This document shows positions 35,221 through 47,734 of a stretch of 64,000 nucleotides of DNA, one piece after another; position 1 is the first letter of the stretch; each line of letters starts with the position of its first letter. A model generated the notes under the pieces. That model had not been told where the DNA came from, searched no databases, and was given only the letters and a program-made list of their open reading frames with translations. Origin of the DNA: Rhodeus uyekii (taxonomy: Eukaryota > Chordata > Actinopteri > Cypriniformes > Acheilognathidae); contig JAWRVZ010000184.1 in assembly GCA_037043235.1 (NCBI GenBank), forward strand, positions 248,001-312,000, in the 5' to 3' direction. Made by a program: the position numbers and the translations under genes.

Positions 35221-35447
35221 GTTTGGGCTGGGCTGTGTTTTAGATGTCAAGCTGCAGTAAATGTAAAACAGGAACATGGAGACATTTCAGTCCACACCCG
35301 AGTTCAGGATCATGACAGCTTTCAGTATTCTTATCAAGGAGGTGTGGCTTATTGGTTAAAAATATGGGCTGGCAACTTAAAAGTTGCAGGTTGTTCCTGT
35401 CATCAGTTTACAGCAGCATAGCAACCAAAACACAGCCCAGCCCAAAC
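35221..35447. repeat. 227-bp inverted-repeat element with a tRNA-like SINE head inside
   Basis: GTTTGGGCTGGGCTGTGTTT at 35221-35240 is repeated exactly in inverse at 35428-35447, and the match goes on imperfectly inward (GCTGCAGTAAA against GCTGCTGTAAA). Between them, at about 35340-35402, GGTGTGGCTTATTGGTTAAA..GGGCTGGCAACTTAAAAGTTGCAGGTTG looks like the A-box to B-box part of a tRNA-derived SINE. It lies upstream of ipp. The DNA could fold into a long hairpin. Confidence 0.65.
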
Positions 35448-36155
35448 TAAAATAAACTACAACAGGCTCTGGTTTCTCCTGTTACTCCAGGGCTGTCAAA
35501 CTCAGTTCCTGGAGGGTCCAGCCCTGTTCCTCACACACACACACTCTCTCTCTCTCTCACTCACACACACACACTTACCAACCTTTAGTTTTCTCATAAA
35601 CCTGAAGGACTTGATGTGCTGGATCAGTGTGTTTAATGAGGGTTGAGGGTGAATACACTCTGCAGGGCTGTTGATTTCCTGATAATACGATCATTATTGG
35701 AAATATCTTTATTCAGATAACAAAGATATTGAAATGACACTGCAAATGTCAAAAAATTAGTTTTTACATAAAGACTGTCATTTATGTTCAGTTACTATGC
35801 AGTGTTTTAAAGTTTAGCTCCGGGTTTAATTACTATTTTGGAAAATATAAAAACATTTGTTGTCATAACTTATTGATCATGTAAGTTTTGTACACTGTTC
35901 CAGTCTGAATATTCCCAGTAGTACATTTCAAAACTGGGAAGATTGCAGTTCAGATCACAATTGTTTTACAAGATCATGATATGATATTTTGGGAATTTTC
36001 ACCCACCTCTATTCTCAGTTCAATTGTGACTCTATGTAACTGTAATAAGTTTAGTGTGAAGGGCTTTGGATGAGAACGTTAGCTATAGCATTAATGAATG
36101 TGTCTGTTTGTGTGCCTCTGTGTGCTGTAGGTAAAAGGATTGTTGTGGATTCATC

Positions 36156-39100
36156 ATGTCCTCCGCTGCTCCGTCTCTGCCCTGCCCTCGGCGTCCTGTG
36201 GCAGGAGATGAAACCGAGGCAGCGAGTGATTGTGGGATTTACTCCTCAGACAGACACGCTGGTCTCCTGCTAGCTCAGATGAACAAGATGCGGCTGCATT
36301 CTGACCTGTGTGATGTGCGACTGCTGGTCGGCGGACGGGTGTTTGGGGTCCATAAGCTGGTGCTGGCTGCCAGCGGCCCGTATTTTGCTGCTTTGTTCTC
36401 TGGAGGCATGAGCGAAGCCCATGAGGAGGAGGTTCGCATTGCTGGAGTGGAGGCTGATGTCTTTGAAATCCTCCTACAATTTATTTACACTGGTATGCTG
36501 GAGTCATATATGTTGTATGTTTGTCCATCACTACAGACGTGTAGAGGTGACATGTGAAGGCCAAGAATGGCAACCCATACTCTGAATTTTCCCCCTACAT
36601 TTAAACCATCCAAGTTAGTACACACACTTTAGGAGCAGTGAGTTGTAGGGGAATTACAGTTAATGCCCAAGGACCAGATATGTTGAATGAAGACCAGGAG
36701 TCAGAAGTGCAGTCAATAGAAGAAATTTTAGTGAAGTTTAGTTTGCAGTTTCATCAGCAGAAGCTTCAGGTCTCACAAAGAGTTTGTAGGCCGCCCCACA
36801 TACAATAACATTGTTACAGCAATTATACTCGAACAGAGGCTACTAACCACATCAATGATGACGGTTAAATGATTCTGATTGGCTAAGAAAGATAAACAAA
36901 ACTAGTAATTTTCCACACAAGAGCAGACAGTCTGAAGCATATCTTCATTGATCACATGGTTGGCAGGTTAGTGACCTACGTGGCTTGTCGAGAACAAGTC
37001 ATTCCGTCTCCTTATGGTGCCAGTTAATCACCTCATCAATACAGACCATATTAACACACACACACACACACACACACAGAGACACACACACACAGAGACA
37101 CACACACACAGAGACACACACACACAGAGACACACACACACAGAGACACACACACACAGAGACACACACACACAGAGACACACACACACAGAGACACACA
37201 CACACAGAGACACACACACAGAGACACACACACAGAGACACACACACAGAGACACACACACAGAGACACACACACAGAGACACACACACAGAGACACACA
37301 CACAGAGACACACACACACGGAGACACACACAGACACACACACAGCGCTTCTCCAAGGCTGAACTCGGCTCAGGCTCCAACTATCAACAGAAAAAGCCTC
37401 AAACATTCTGATAACATGTTCCATCTGGTGAGAAGTGCAGACAATATTCATCCTTACTCTATGGAAAAAGTTTTTTACAAAGTAACAGTTTCTTTACATA
37501 GGCTGTAACTAATAAAAAATCCCTAACTTGATTATAAATCATTCAAATAAGAAAAGAAAAGAGTATATGTACAAATAAGAAAAGAAAAAGTTATATATAC
37601 AAGCGGCAATGGATTTCCGAATTGTCTCTATCCACACACACACACACACACTCAAAAATCAATAATGGGAGCGCAAGATACAGGGCAGCCATTCACTGAG
37701 ACTCCTGGGGAACAATCTGGGGTTAGGTGTCACTCCAGTTACCACCCTTCAGGTTACAAGTCAGACTCTTTACCATTAGGCCACAACTACCCTACTTAAA
37801 TAAGTCAGTGAGGTTTGCTTATGGTTTGCTTTAGGTTTGCTTTTGCTTATTAATAGAGTCACTATATATTACTATAATACATTACAGTAAATTACACTAG
37901 AATATTACTGACTTGAACAAATCTCTATCCAGAAGTTTCAAACTCAACCTGTTACGTTAAAACGTTTTTGAAGAGAACTGTGCTATTACACATTACACGA
38001 TCTCACATATTACACAACATAAAAAACAACTCTGTCTGGTCTACAAATTAAGATTTACTACCAAACACACGTGAGAACTGATACAGGAAATAATGTAAGC
38101 GCACATGTGATACAGGAGTTCTTGTGCGAGACTCGATTTCTTCCTGTTAAAAACGGTAGCCCACAAGAAGCTTGTGATCCAAGTTGTCTGTGCGCTGATT
38201 TACAGCAAAAAAGGAAAACAAAGGGAAAAATAAGAATATGAAGGTATTGCTTGCAGAAGCCTGGCCCTGTATCTTGCTCTCTTATTGGCTGCAGATTATT
38301 GCAGTTTCCAGTCCAAACACATTTCACCCTGCAGGAATATATAGTATGCAAAAAACATTGTCAAAAGAGTAGTATGTCCAAATACTTAGAATTTGAAAGA
38401 CAGTAGGTGAAAGTACCTGGATGACCTCCTACTTCCGCTGAGATTCTGAAGTGCCCATTAGATGGACACTTTACTATCCCATGAGGCCATGGGAGAGGAT
38501 TTATGAATGGATGTGAAGCGATGTAACAGACGCTGGTAGGTCACATGACAGTAACACCATTGCATATATAGTATGTCCAAATTGAATCCATATAACCCAT
38601 ATTTGTGCTATAGAACATACTTTTTAATGGTTGAGAAGTAAATTCTAATTCAAATGTTGTACTTATTCAGAGAGTACACAATTCACAAGTCCAGCTATTT
38701 AGCATGCTTAATATTTCACAGGCATCAGCGACACCCTACCAGCGCTTCTCTCAGGAAATTACAAGATCATCAAGTAGTAAAGAGTTTTGGTGGACTAGTA
38801 TGTTTGTGTCTATGCCTACTTATTCATATTTTACATTTATGCATTTAGCAGACGCTTTTATCCAAAGCGACTTACATTACATTCAAGGAGCAAATTGAAA
38901 TCCTCTTCCTTTCCCTGAGATCGAACCAATGACCGTGGCGTTGTAAACACCAATGCTCTACTGACTGAGCTACAGGAAAGCTAAAGTGAGCTAAATCTGT
39001 CAAAACACTGATTTCTTATTTGTAAAAAGTGTGTGTGTGTGTGTGTGTGTGTGAATGAATGTATGAATGAATGAAGACCCTCAAAAATTATATTGTGGAA

Positions 39101-42100
39101 TCACAGGAAATTAGCAAACTAAAGAGGTACTATACACAGGCCTTAAAAATGCTACATGTATAAATCTGTATATCATGGTTCCTCAACCTGCTCAACCTCA
39201 CCTACGTGTAACTTAACATTTTGTTTTATATCTGGGTGATGGATATGAGGAATCCTGTTGTAGATAATCAACAAATGGCACTGAATGGGATCGGAGCATT
39301 CCAAATAAACTATTATTTTTTATACTATTATTATTATTACAAATTATTACAATTATTATTATTATTATTATTATACATTTTCTACATCTAATGATCACTG
39401 GAACCAGATCATTTACACCAAGTGGATATTCCAAGACTTACACATACATTATTTTGTGTCAGGCAAAGATTCACCATTGTATGCTGTATTATGTCTGCTG
39501 TCTCTGAAGAACAGTTCATTCAACTTTGCTAGTTTTAAGCATTGAAAAGTTAATCCGTTTTAGATATTTTATAAAAAATATTACATTTTAAAACGTTACA
39601 CAAGTTTATGTCATTTGTAAAAAGTATACTGTAAGTTTCTTTGGATTAAAAACTCTTCTATTAAATATTGTGTAATAGTCTAACTGGGTCTAAAACCTCA
39701 GTTTTCCAAGTACTGTATATGAATGCCAAACATATTCCAAGAAGCACTTCTTTTGCTCCTGATAGGCTCTATTGACGTGACCGTGGACACTGTGCAAGAG
39801 CTGATGGTGGCTGCAGACATGCTGCAGTTGAATGAGGTGGTGGATATATGTGGAGAATTCCTCCGGGCTCATATGGACCCTTCCAACTGCGTGGGGATCT
39901 ATCGCTTTTTGGAGCAGATCGCCTGTACGGAGCTGTTAAAGTTCACTGAGGACTACATCCAAGTCCACTTTCTAGAGGTGGGTTATTGACCTAAGTTTTC
40001 TGTTTCTTCTTTTAACCCTGATTCATGGGTTTAAAACTGAGACAATTCTGTGAAAAGAGAGGGGTTTCTGTAATGTTGATGCTTGTATTGATGTATTGTA
40101 AGGAGGGGGGTGCCACGGTGGCTCAATGGCTCACAGCATGGAGGTCTGGGTTCGAGTCTGGGCTGAGGAGTGCAGTTTGTATGTTCTCCTTGTGTGTGGG
40201 TTTCCTTTCAGTACTGCAGTTTCCCCGCACAATCCAAAAACATGCAGTATAGGTGAATTTAAGATGCTAAATTGTCCATAGGTGTAAATGCATGTGTGTG
40301 TGTGTGTGTTTGTGAGTCCCAAGTCATGTAATGGAGAGGGTTAGGGAAAGACCTGGCAACCTACACGGTACAAATCATTGCCAAGAAATAGAGTATGGCA
40401 AGAGATGACCCTTAGAAAAACCAGTCAGATACGGTTAATGAATGAGGAATGACTGTAAGGAGTATTCCTGATAATTAATGTTCTGCTGATTAATTAATCA
40501 GGTTAAAGAGAGTTTTTTGGTCATGAAATTCAAAGACACTCACAGACCACTTTATTAGGTACGTCGGTCCAGCAGCTTGTTAATGCGAATATCTAATTAG
40601 CCAATCCATGACAACAACTGTACACATGGTAAAGATGATCTGCTGAAGTTTGACTGGTGAGTGTATATTGTTGAGGGTTGTGGAGTTTCATGGTAAAAGA
40701 TCTCAGCTGGCAATCTCTTCATCAAGACCCCTGTTGCTTTAAAAGCTAAAACAACTTGGAAGACAATGTGAAAGACTGTAGCTTTATGAAAATATGTGAG
40801 AAATGTTATAATTTCTATATATCGGGGTAAATTCACACATTTTTGTTGACTGTATAACTCAATTAGACAAAGAAACAATAAATTCTCCTTGAATTATTAA
40901 CTATATCAAACTTAAACTTTCATTTAATTTCTTATGTATATTTTAATGTTTGACATAAATATTTTCATAAGTAGTTGTAGGAAATAATTTTATTGTGAGT
41001 ACTGCCCACTGTTCTAGCTTCAAATGCTCAGTACTGTCTGTACTTTGTGGTTCTGAGAACCAATCGAAACGCCCAAATCATAAGTTCAGTCATGTGTCTG
41101 GTGTCAGGTTCGCGCTTCAGAAGAGTTTTCGAGCTTGTCTAAAGACCAGCTGGTGAAGTTGCTCCGCAGTGAGGAGCTCAGGATCGAAGATGAGTATCAA
41201 GTGTTCACGGCTGCTATGGACTGGCTGCACTACAACGTGCCCCACAGGAAGAAGCATGTGGTGGAAGTCCTGGAGCCGGTGCGCTTCCCTCTGCTGTCTC
41301 CGCAGAGACTCTACAAGTACATTGAGGGTGAGCAAGAGAAAGATGCGACTCCCTAATCAATGAAAACATTTTTTCAGTATTCATAATTTCTGGTTTCTAT
41401 GGAAGCTTGTTTTCGCCATTGAATAAAAGGTAATTGTGACTTTAAATTTGTTTTAATCTCATGATTCGCACTAATATTCCTGTAACCGTGAGATAAAAAG
41501 TCTCAATAACCTTATGATTTATTTAGTTTTTTCCATGGTAGAAACAAGGTTTCTGATTGGATATAATAGGAAGCATTTTCACATTGTCTGACGTAGGCAA
41601 AGTTTATAGTTTACAGGAAGATTTTTTATATTTCAGTATGCATATAAATATGACAACTGTGATGTATTGTAATTCTGAGAAAAAAGTCAAAATTGTGAGA
41701 TTAAAAGTCATAATTACCTTTTTTATTTTTTATTCAGTGGCGGAAACAAACATGTATGTTTTTCTAACTGAAAGTGTTAACCTCGATTTGAGAGTTGTAT
41801 TGTTTTTTAAACGTTGGCAGCAGTAATTCATGTAAACACAAAGGATAAATAAAAAATTACGTTTATTGTTAAATAAAATATTTTGTCAAATAATAAAGGA
41901 AAAGCAAATATGGTAAAATATACATTAATACATGATGATATTTCAAAATGTTTTACAAAAAACCTATTTAAGAATGTATTGAAACAAAATAAGGAAACAA
42001 AAGGTTTGATTTCCAGGTTATATAAACTGAAATAAAATAAAGTTCACTATCGATATTGAATGTGCAGGTGTGCTTATCTTATTTATTTTAAGAAACGTGG

Positions 42101-45100
42101 CTCATCCAGTTACATTTAAGAGCTGGAATTATTCATTTAATTAAGTTTGTTTGTTTGTTGTACACATTGGTGATGAGGCTTTCCCTCACAGGTATTTCTG
42201 ACTTCAGTTTGCGAGTTGCATTGCAAACCCTTCTGAGAGAATACACTGAAGTCAGCAAGTCCCCTAAAGAGAGCAAACCTTTCAGCCTTCTGCAAACGGC
42301 CAAGACCCGGCCCAGGAGAAAAGCCCGCAAGTACCTCTATGCCATTGGCACGTAATCTCTTCAGCCAGTGTGGAGTTGTAATATTCGTCTTAAGGCTCAA
42401 ATACACTACACAAGTTTTCATATCGAAACAGATTTGAACCTGTTAACTGTCTTTTGAGCTTAAATGGTTATAATTCGTGAATGGAACCCTTCAGACAGAT
42501 TATTGCAGAAATGCTTCAAAAATGTTTACTGTAAAGCAAATGTACTAAATTAAACTTATTATACAAAATATATGTTTTGCAAAATATTTTGGACTAGAAA
42601 GTCAAAGTTATTTCGTCCAAAGTTCATATTACAAAAATGAAGACCACTAAAATGATTTAAAGTACTTCATGACAATACAATGTCACATTTTAACCTGGTC
42701 AAATGTAATTCCAAGAGGAATATGGAGTGTTTGAGGGTGCTTATGAGACCAAATTTATGATGCTTACTTAAATGGGGGAAAAAAGAGTGTCAAATGTCCC
42801 GCTACTACTGGGACACTGACTGTGAACAGGTAAACACCAGGCTTCATGCATGTGCAACTTTTTAAATAATTACTGAATGAAACTGGACGTCATACTGAGG
42901 ATCACACCCTACCAGAATTTCAGGTTGTTCAGAACACAAAAAACTCACGCCTCATTGCTAGGAGACGCTTGGCACATCAAAACAATACGTGTGTCTCATT
43001 TCAAAGGTTGCGTACTCTTGACGTCACATTTTGTTGGCCACATACATCATAAAGGATGTCTTATTTGTTATAAATTGTTGCAATTTCTTTGACTTTAGAT
43101 TGTAGTGGTCAGTGTACTGAAATGAAGCATCCTCACATATGCGGCCAACAATGCCACCACTTGATAACGCAGACTTTGAAATGAGACTGATATCATGTTC
43201 CAAAATCAGCTAAAATATCAAACTTGAATCATGATCTGAAGCTAAAAAAATCAAGCCTATTCCTAACATACACTTTGCAATTTTCTGTGAAATCTGTCCA
43301 TTTTGATTGTCCTAAATCTGCAGGCTGGCTTTGAATTTCTGCAACTATCGTCGACTCTTCCAAACTGTAAATCTGGGCAAAACTCATGTAGTGTATTCCA
43401 GCCTTTAGTCATGTTCATCCAATTCAACTTTTTTTTTTCTCCTCCCATCTTTCAGGTGGTTACACTCGTCTGCAGGGCGGCCGATGGAGTGACAGTCGGG
43501 CTTTGAGCTGTGTTGAACGCTTTGATTCGTTCAGTCAGTACTGGACCACCGTGTCTTCCCTGCATCAGGCCCGCAGTGGACTCGGGGTCGCAGTACTGGA
43601 AGGCATGATATATGTAGTAGGGGGTAAGTGTGGGGGTTTATTTTTGTATGTATTTTCTATTTTGTTGCCGAAAATCAAAATTAGGAAAATGACTTCTTGG
43701 CTGCACCTCCAATGAAATACACTATATGGACAAAAGTATTAAGAAACCTGACCATTACACCAACAGGAATGAAATCGCATTCTCAATATGTAGACATTAA
43801 TATGGAGTTGGTCCCCCTTTGCAGCTATAACCACTTCTACTGTTCTGGGAAGGATTTCCACAAGATTTTGCAGTGTTTCTGTGGGAATCTTCAACCCTTC
43901 AAACAGTAGAGCATTTGTGAGTTCAGGCATGGATGTTGGATGTCTTGTCCTGGCTCTCAGTCTCCATCCCAGTTCATCCCAAATGTATTGGGTATGAAGT
44001 TGAGGTCTGGGCTCTGTCCAACCCTCACCTAACTATTTCTTTATGTACCTTACTTTGTGCACTGGGGCACAGTCAAGCTGGAAACATAAAGTGGCTTTTC
44101 CCTAAACCATAACAACAAAGTTGGAGTCATAGCATTGTCCAAAATATCTTGATATGTGAAGCATTAAGGTTTCCCTTCACTGGCGGTAAGGGGCCAAGCC
44201 CAACTCACGAAAAACAGCCGCATACCATTATCCCTCCTCCATCGGTAACGTTCTCCAGGCAAACCTAGACTTGCCCATTAGACTGCCAAACAGAGAAGTG
44301 TGCTTAGTCACTCTACAGAACAGGTTTCCTCCGTCCACACGGAGTTGTCACTGTATCCGCATACATTTTTTATCGGATTGGCGTTTCGTCCACATGGATC
44401 CGGCGTTTTGGGAGACTGAATCCGCTCTCTTTTGATACCGTGTCCTAAAGTGGATAGAATTGGCTGATTCTTGTGTGTACAGCCAATCCGTATATTTTTT
44501 GTGAACCGATGATGTCATCACATCACGTGTCGGCTGCGTCACACGTAACAGCAACAGTGTTGCCAGATTGAACTGAAGATTTCCAGCCCAACTACAGCTT
44601 AAAACCCGCCCATTTAAAAAAAATACCAGCTCAAAGTGCGTACTCCTTTAAGTAATTTTATGCATCAAAAACCATCCCAAATTTTATCAACCAGCCCAAT
44701 GCATTTTTTCCTGGTCGTACGTGACCAAAAGGTAACTAGCAATCTGGCAACACTCAACAGCAACAACACTGCGCATGCTCAAAGTCTTCTTCTCTGTGTA
44801 TAGTGTATTATCTGTTGCAGAATTACAGCGCCCCATACTGGTCTGGCATATAAACTACACCGTGTTCAGTCGGTTTTAGTGGTCTCGTGTGGACGCTGAT
44901 ATTTCTTGCGCCAACGCCGTGTTTATGATCGGATAGGGAATGCGCCATCTTTGTGTGGACGTGGCCTCAGAGTCCAGTGGCGGTGTTATTTACACCACTT
45001 CTTCCAACACTTAGTGATGTGAGGCTTGCATGGAGCTGCTCAGTTATGGAAACCCATTCCGAAGGACGGTGCTTGTTGCAGTACAGTGTCCCCGTCACTA

Positions 45101-47268
45101 TACTGGGGCATTAGGACCCACACAGACCGCAGGATGAGCACCCCCTGCTGGCCCCTCTAGTATTTAGAATGTAATTTTTAGGGGACAGTGATAAACATAC
45201 ATCCTTCTTGTTTACATACAGTAACCTTTGTATTCCACAGGAGAAAAAGACTCCATGATCTTCGACTGTACGGAGCGGTATGATCCAGTGACTAAGCAGT
45301 GGGCGGCAGTGGCGTCTCTGACCTTTCCACGCTGTGGGGTCGGAGTTTGTTCCTGTCATGGAGCTCTTTATGCACTTGGTATGCACATTTAGATGCTTTA
45401 TAGTAGGGCGACTTCACTTGCACTGTGAGTCTGCTGCTCTCTTCAGGCTTTTAGACCACATGCTTGTTTGCATGAATGTGGTTCAGCATAGCTCTTGCAA
45501 CACTAAGGTCATTGGTTCACTAGTAGTCATTACCTGATTACATGCACACATTAGGGGCAATATTAGGCACTTTGGATAAAAGTGTTTACCAAATGCATGC
45601 ATGTAAAGGTTTATTGTTTCAGGTGGCTGGATTGGCTCAGAAATTGGGAAGACCATGGAACGATATGACCCAGGGGAAAATAAATGGGAGGTTATTGGGA
45701 GCTTGGCTGTTCCTCGATATTATTTTGGCTGCTGTGAGTTGCAAGGTACGTCCTCAGGGATAACTAAACATATATTAATGACTAATAAATGACTTTTTTT
45801 ATCCACATGCAAATTAGACCCTTACTTTAATAATACATTTACCTGGGCTTAACTACCTTGTTCATGATTCTTCACTTCAACATTATTCCTCAAAAAGGCT
45901 TTTCAATCTCTGCTCTCCTCAGCAAACTTGCAGTGTGAGCTAGAATGTTGCGGCTAAACTCTTATCAACAAACCCCCAATCATGTGACTCGTTTTCAGTT
46001 GCACTTTATAAAACCAATAGTTTCAGGGTTTGAGGTGCGAAATGTCAAATGATGACAGCAAAACATTTTAATTGCATCAAATATTCTTACTCAAGACGTG
46101 GAATGTTTTAGATGTTCATTCAGTTCGCTAAAGTAAACGGACACAAAATAATGATTAATTCACAACTGGACAGAACTATAAGGAGCAGCAGTGATTACAC
46201 ATTTTTTTATAGGAAGTTTGGATCAGTCTTGTTTCCTCAACAGAAACCCAATAGATTTTTTTCCATTGGCTTTTGTGTCATTGCAGAAAAAAGTTCTGTG
46301 ACTAGCAAAGATATATGATGATTACACATTTTGTTCATGATAATCTTTACAAATGGACACAGTTTTTATGAATTTCGAAGCCTAAATACAAACGTAGGCT
46401 ACAAAGGAACTACTCCACAGTCACATGACTTCAACATCAACAACTCTTTCAGTCTTTTTTTTTAACTATTTTTGCTTAAAGGTTTGAATTAGAATAGTTC
46501 AAGAGTGCAAGACAAAACAATATCTTTTAAATCACAATTCCTGATGTATTTTATATCGTAGAATAAAACCCGAACCTAACTTGAGTTTGTTCACCACAGA
46601 CCTTATAATTTTAGGCATTTAACCAAAACGCCATTGTCTTGAGGATGATGCAACCAGAAGTGCTAGAATACACTGAGGAAGTACGGAAAACGTTTGCAAG
46701 CCCTTGTCTTCAGTATGGCGTGTGTGAATGTTCCAGGCTTCATCTATGTGATTGGTGGCATCAGTGAAGAGGGTACGGAGCTGCGCTCGGCTGAGGCTTA
46801 CGACCCGATCTCTCGCCGCTGGAGTGCCCTGCCTGTCATGGTGACCCGACGGGCGTATGTGGGTGTAGCTAGTCTCAATAACTGCATCTATGCTGTGGGA
46901 GGCTGGAATGAGGCCCTGGGATCACTGGACACTGTGGAAAAGTACTGCCTAGAGGAGGTTAGGGTTCCATGAAATCAAGTTTACACGGTGTGCAAATGTT
47001 TTTACTTGTCCTCTTAATGCTGTATTTGGCTCTGTTCTTATAGGAGAAGTGGGTGGAGGTGGCGTCGATGGCCGTCCCGCGCGCTGGGGTAACAGTTGCG
47101 GCCGTTAATGGTTTGTTATATGCGGTGGGTGGTCGGACCACTAGCCGGGACTTTTCAGCACCGGTTACTGTAGACTCTGTGGAAATATATGACCCCCACC
47201 TGGACACATGGACGGAGATAGGTAACATGATCACAAGCCGCTGTGACGGTGGTGTAGCCGTGTTCTGA
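36156..47268 (+). CDS. ipp: IPP, BTB-BACK-Kelch protein (KLHL27 homologue)
   Basis: Coding exons: 36156-36492, 39766-39977, 41108-41327, 42192-42347, 43456-43623, 45241-45378, 45623-45745, 46737-46957, 47044-47268; phases agree and give 599 residues (human IPP 584). The BTB domain (about residues 35-140) has DVRLLVGGRVFGVHKLVLAA and SPYFAALF-like SGPYFAALFSGGM; BACK spans about 145-250. The linker RPRRKARKYLYAIGG leads into six Kelch repeats (about 305-599) with GYTRLQGGRWSDSRALSCVE, IYVVGGEKDSMIFD, YALGGWIGSEIG, IYVIGGISEEGTELRS, YAVGGWNEALGSLD and TWTEIGNMITSRC. The human IPP match is near-continuous. Human IPP binds actin and BTB-BACK proteins usually recruit CUL3; both are inferred here. 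The ATG follows a CTGTAG acceptor at 36130, so a 5' UTR exon must lie upstream. Intron 4 appears to use a GC donor (ATTG|GCACGT). Poly(A) signals AATAAA are at 47735 and 47741. Confidence 0.96.
37056..37345. repeat. Compound (CA)n with GAGACACACACA(CA) repeat units
   Basis: After a (CA)11 run the sequence repeats GAGACACACACACACA-like units (16, then 14 bp) about 17 times to 37345. All six frames stay open through much of it, but only because it is a repeat. It lies in ipp intron 1. Confidence 0.97.
37630..37800 (-). mobile_element. tRNA-derived SINE
   Basis: On the minus strand the head reads GTTGTGGCCTAATGGTAAAG (A box region) and GACTTGTAACCTGAAGGGTG, then a body GGAGTCTCAGTGAATGGCTG, ending in a (TG)n run at 37633-37651. 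The layout fits the common fish tRNA-like SINE in which TAATGGT..GACTTGTAACC precedes a GT-rich tail. The B box is diverged. It lies in ipp intron 1. Confidence 0.65.
38831..38982 (-). mobile_element. tRNA-derived SINE with AGCGTCTGCTAAATGC tail
   Basis: On the minus strand: CTGTAGCTCAGTCAGTAGAG (A box), GTTTACAACGCCACGG, GGTTCGATCTC (B box), then TAAGTCGCTTTGGATAAAAG and CGTCTGCTAAATGCATAAAT as tail. The RNA polymerase III boxes look intact. It shares its tail with 10555-10620 and 56640-56797 and its head with 52543-52590. It lies in ipp intron 1. Confidence 0.85.
40106..40318 (+). mobile_element. DANA-like SINE
   Basis: Starts GGTGCCACGGTGGCTCAATG (A box), GGTCTGGGTTCGAGTCTGGG (B box), then GTTTGTATGTTCTCCTTGTG, TGGGTTTCC, CAATCCAAAAACATGCAGTA, TAGGTGAATTTAAGATGCTA and AATTGTCCATAGGTGT, ending in (TG)n. 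These blocks in this order match the DANA SINE family known from zebrafish and relatives, which is the best clue here to a cypriniform genome. It lies in ipp intron 2. Confidence 0.8.
40537..40662. repeat. End fragment of a fish DNA transposon (Tc1-type)
   Basis: ACTCACAGACCACTTTATTA, GGTAC..CAGCAGCTTGTTAATGCG, AATATCTAATTAGCCAATCC and GATGATCTGCTGAAG follow a very common fish element end (CTCACCGGCCACTTTATTAGG..). Only about 125 bp remains. It lies in ipp intron 2. Confidence 0.55.
43719..45110. mobile_element. Fish DNA-transposon-like repeat split by a nested insertion
   Basis: The left part (43719-44321) begins CACTATATGGACAAAAGTAT and reads GACCATTACACCAACAGG, ATATGGAGTTGGTCCCCC, TTTGCAGCTATAACCACTTC, GGATTTCCACAAGATTTTG. 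The right part resumes at about 44969 with AGAGTCCAGTGGCGGTG, TTTACACCACTTCTTCC and GAAACCCATTCCGAAGGACG. These are two pieces of one widely distributed fish repeat. It lies in ipp intron 5. Confidence 0.65.
44322..44968. mobile_element. Nested element with GTCCACAC-type inverted ends
   Basis: The sequence that breaks the host repeat begins near GGTTTCCTCCGTCCACACGG and ends near TTTGTGTGGACGTGGCCTC, whose reverse complement GAGGCCACGTCCACACAAA resembles the start. Repeats of CGTGTGGACG/CGTCCACATGG appear inside. It is probably a non-autonomous hAT; target duplication not resolved. Confidence 0.5.
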
Positions 47269-47734
47269 TGTTCACAACCAGCAACATATTACTCCACTCT
47301 TGTAACTGATTTTACAGTGTCTTAATTTATTATCATTTTTAAATGAGTCAAGGACACCTACTATAAATCTCGTATGTTAGCCTGTGAACTTGAGAAAGGA
47401 GGTTTTTTCATTTTTTTACACTGCTTGTGTTTTGAGATAAGCAATAACAAGTGTATAACAGCCTGCTTCAAAAGGTCGCTCACTTCACCCCAGGGTCCAT
47501 TATGTTTTTACGTGCATTTTAGCCTTAGCCAGCAACTTGCTACTTTTGAGTTCAGTTTCACATTTGCCTCATTTCAAAATATTTAATTTGTTACATTTTG
47601 CACTTATATTATACCCTTGTTTCTTAAGTTTGTGGAAACCTGCTTGATTGCCGTAAAAAATATTTTAACGCATTCAAGCATTAGAATTTGTTCAGCAGAG
47701 CTTTAATATTTCATTAATAGAAACAATATCCTGA

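Noticed and set aside
37081..37345. Regular spaced repeat resembling a CRISPR array
   Set aside because: The units are 12-16 bp of simple CA/GA sequence without unique spacers, in a vertebrate intron.
36985..37508. Long open frames on both strands through a Thr-His or Cys-Val repeat
   Set aside because: They arise from the GAGACACACACA microsatellite, which has no stop codons in several frames, and have no splice or start context.
40131..40322. 63-codon minus frame in ipp intron 2
   Set aside because: It lies wholly in the DANA-like SINE.
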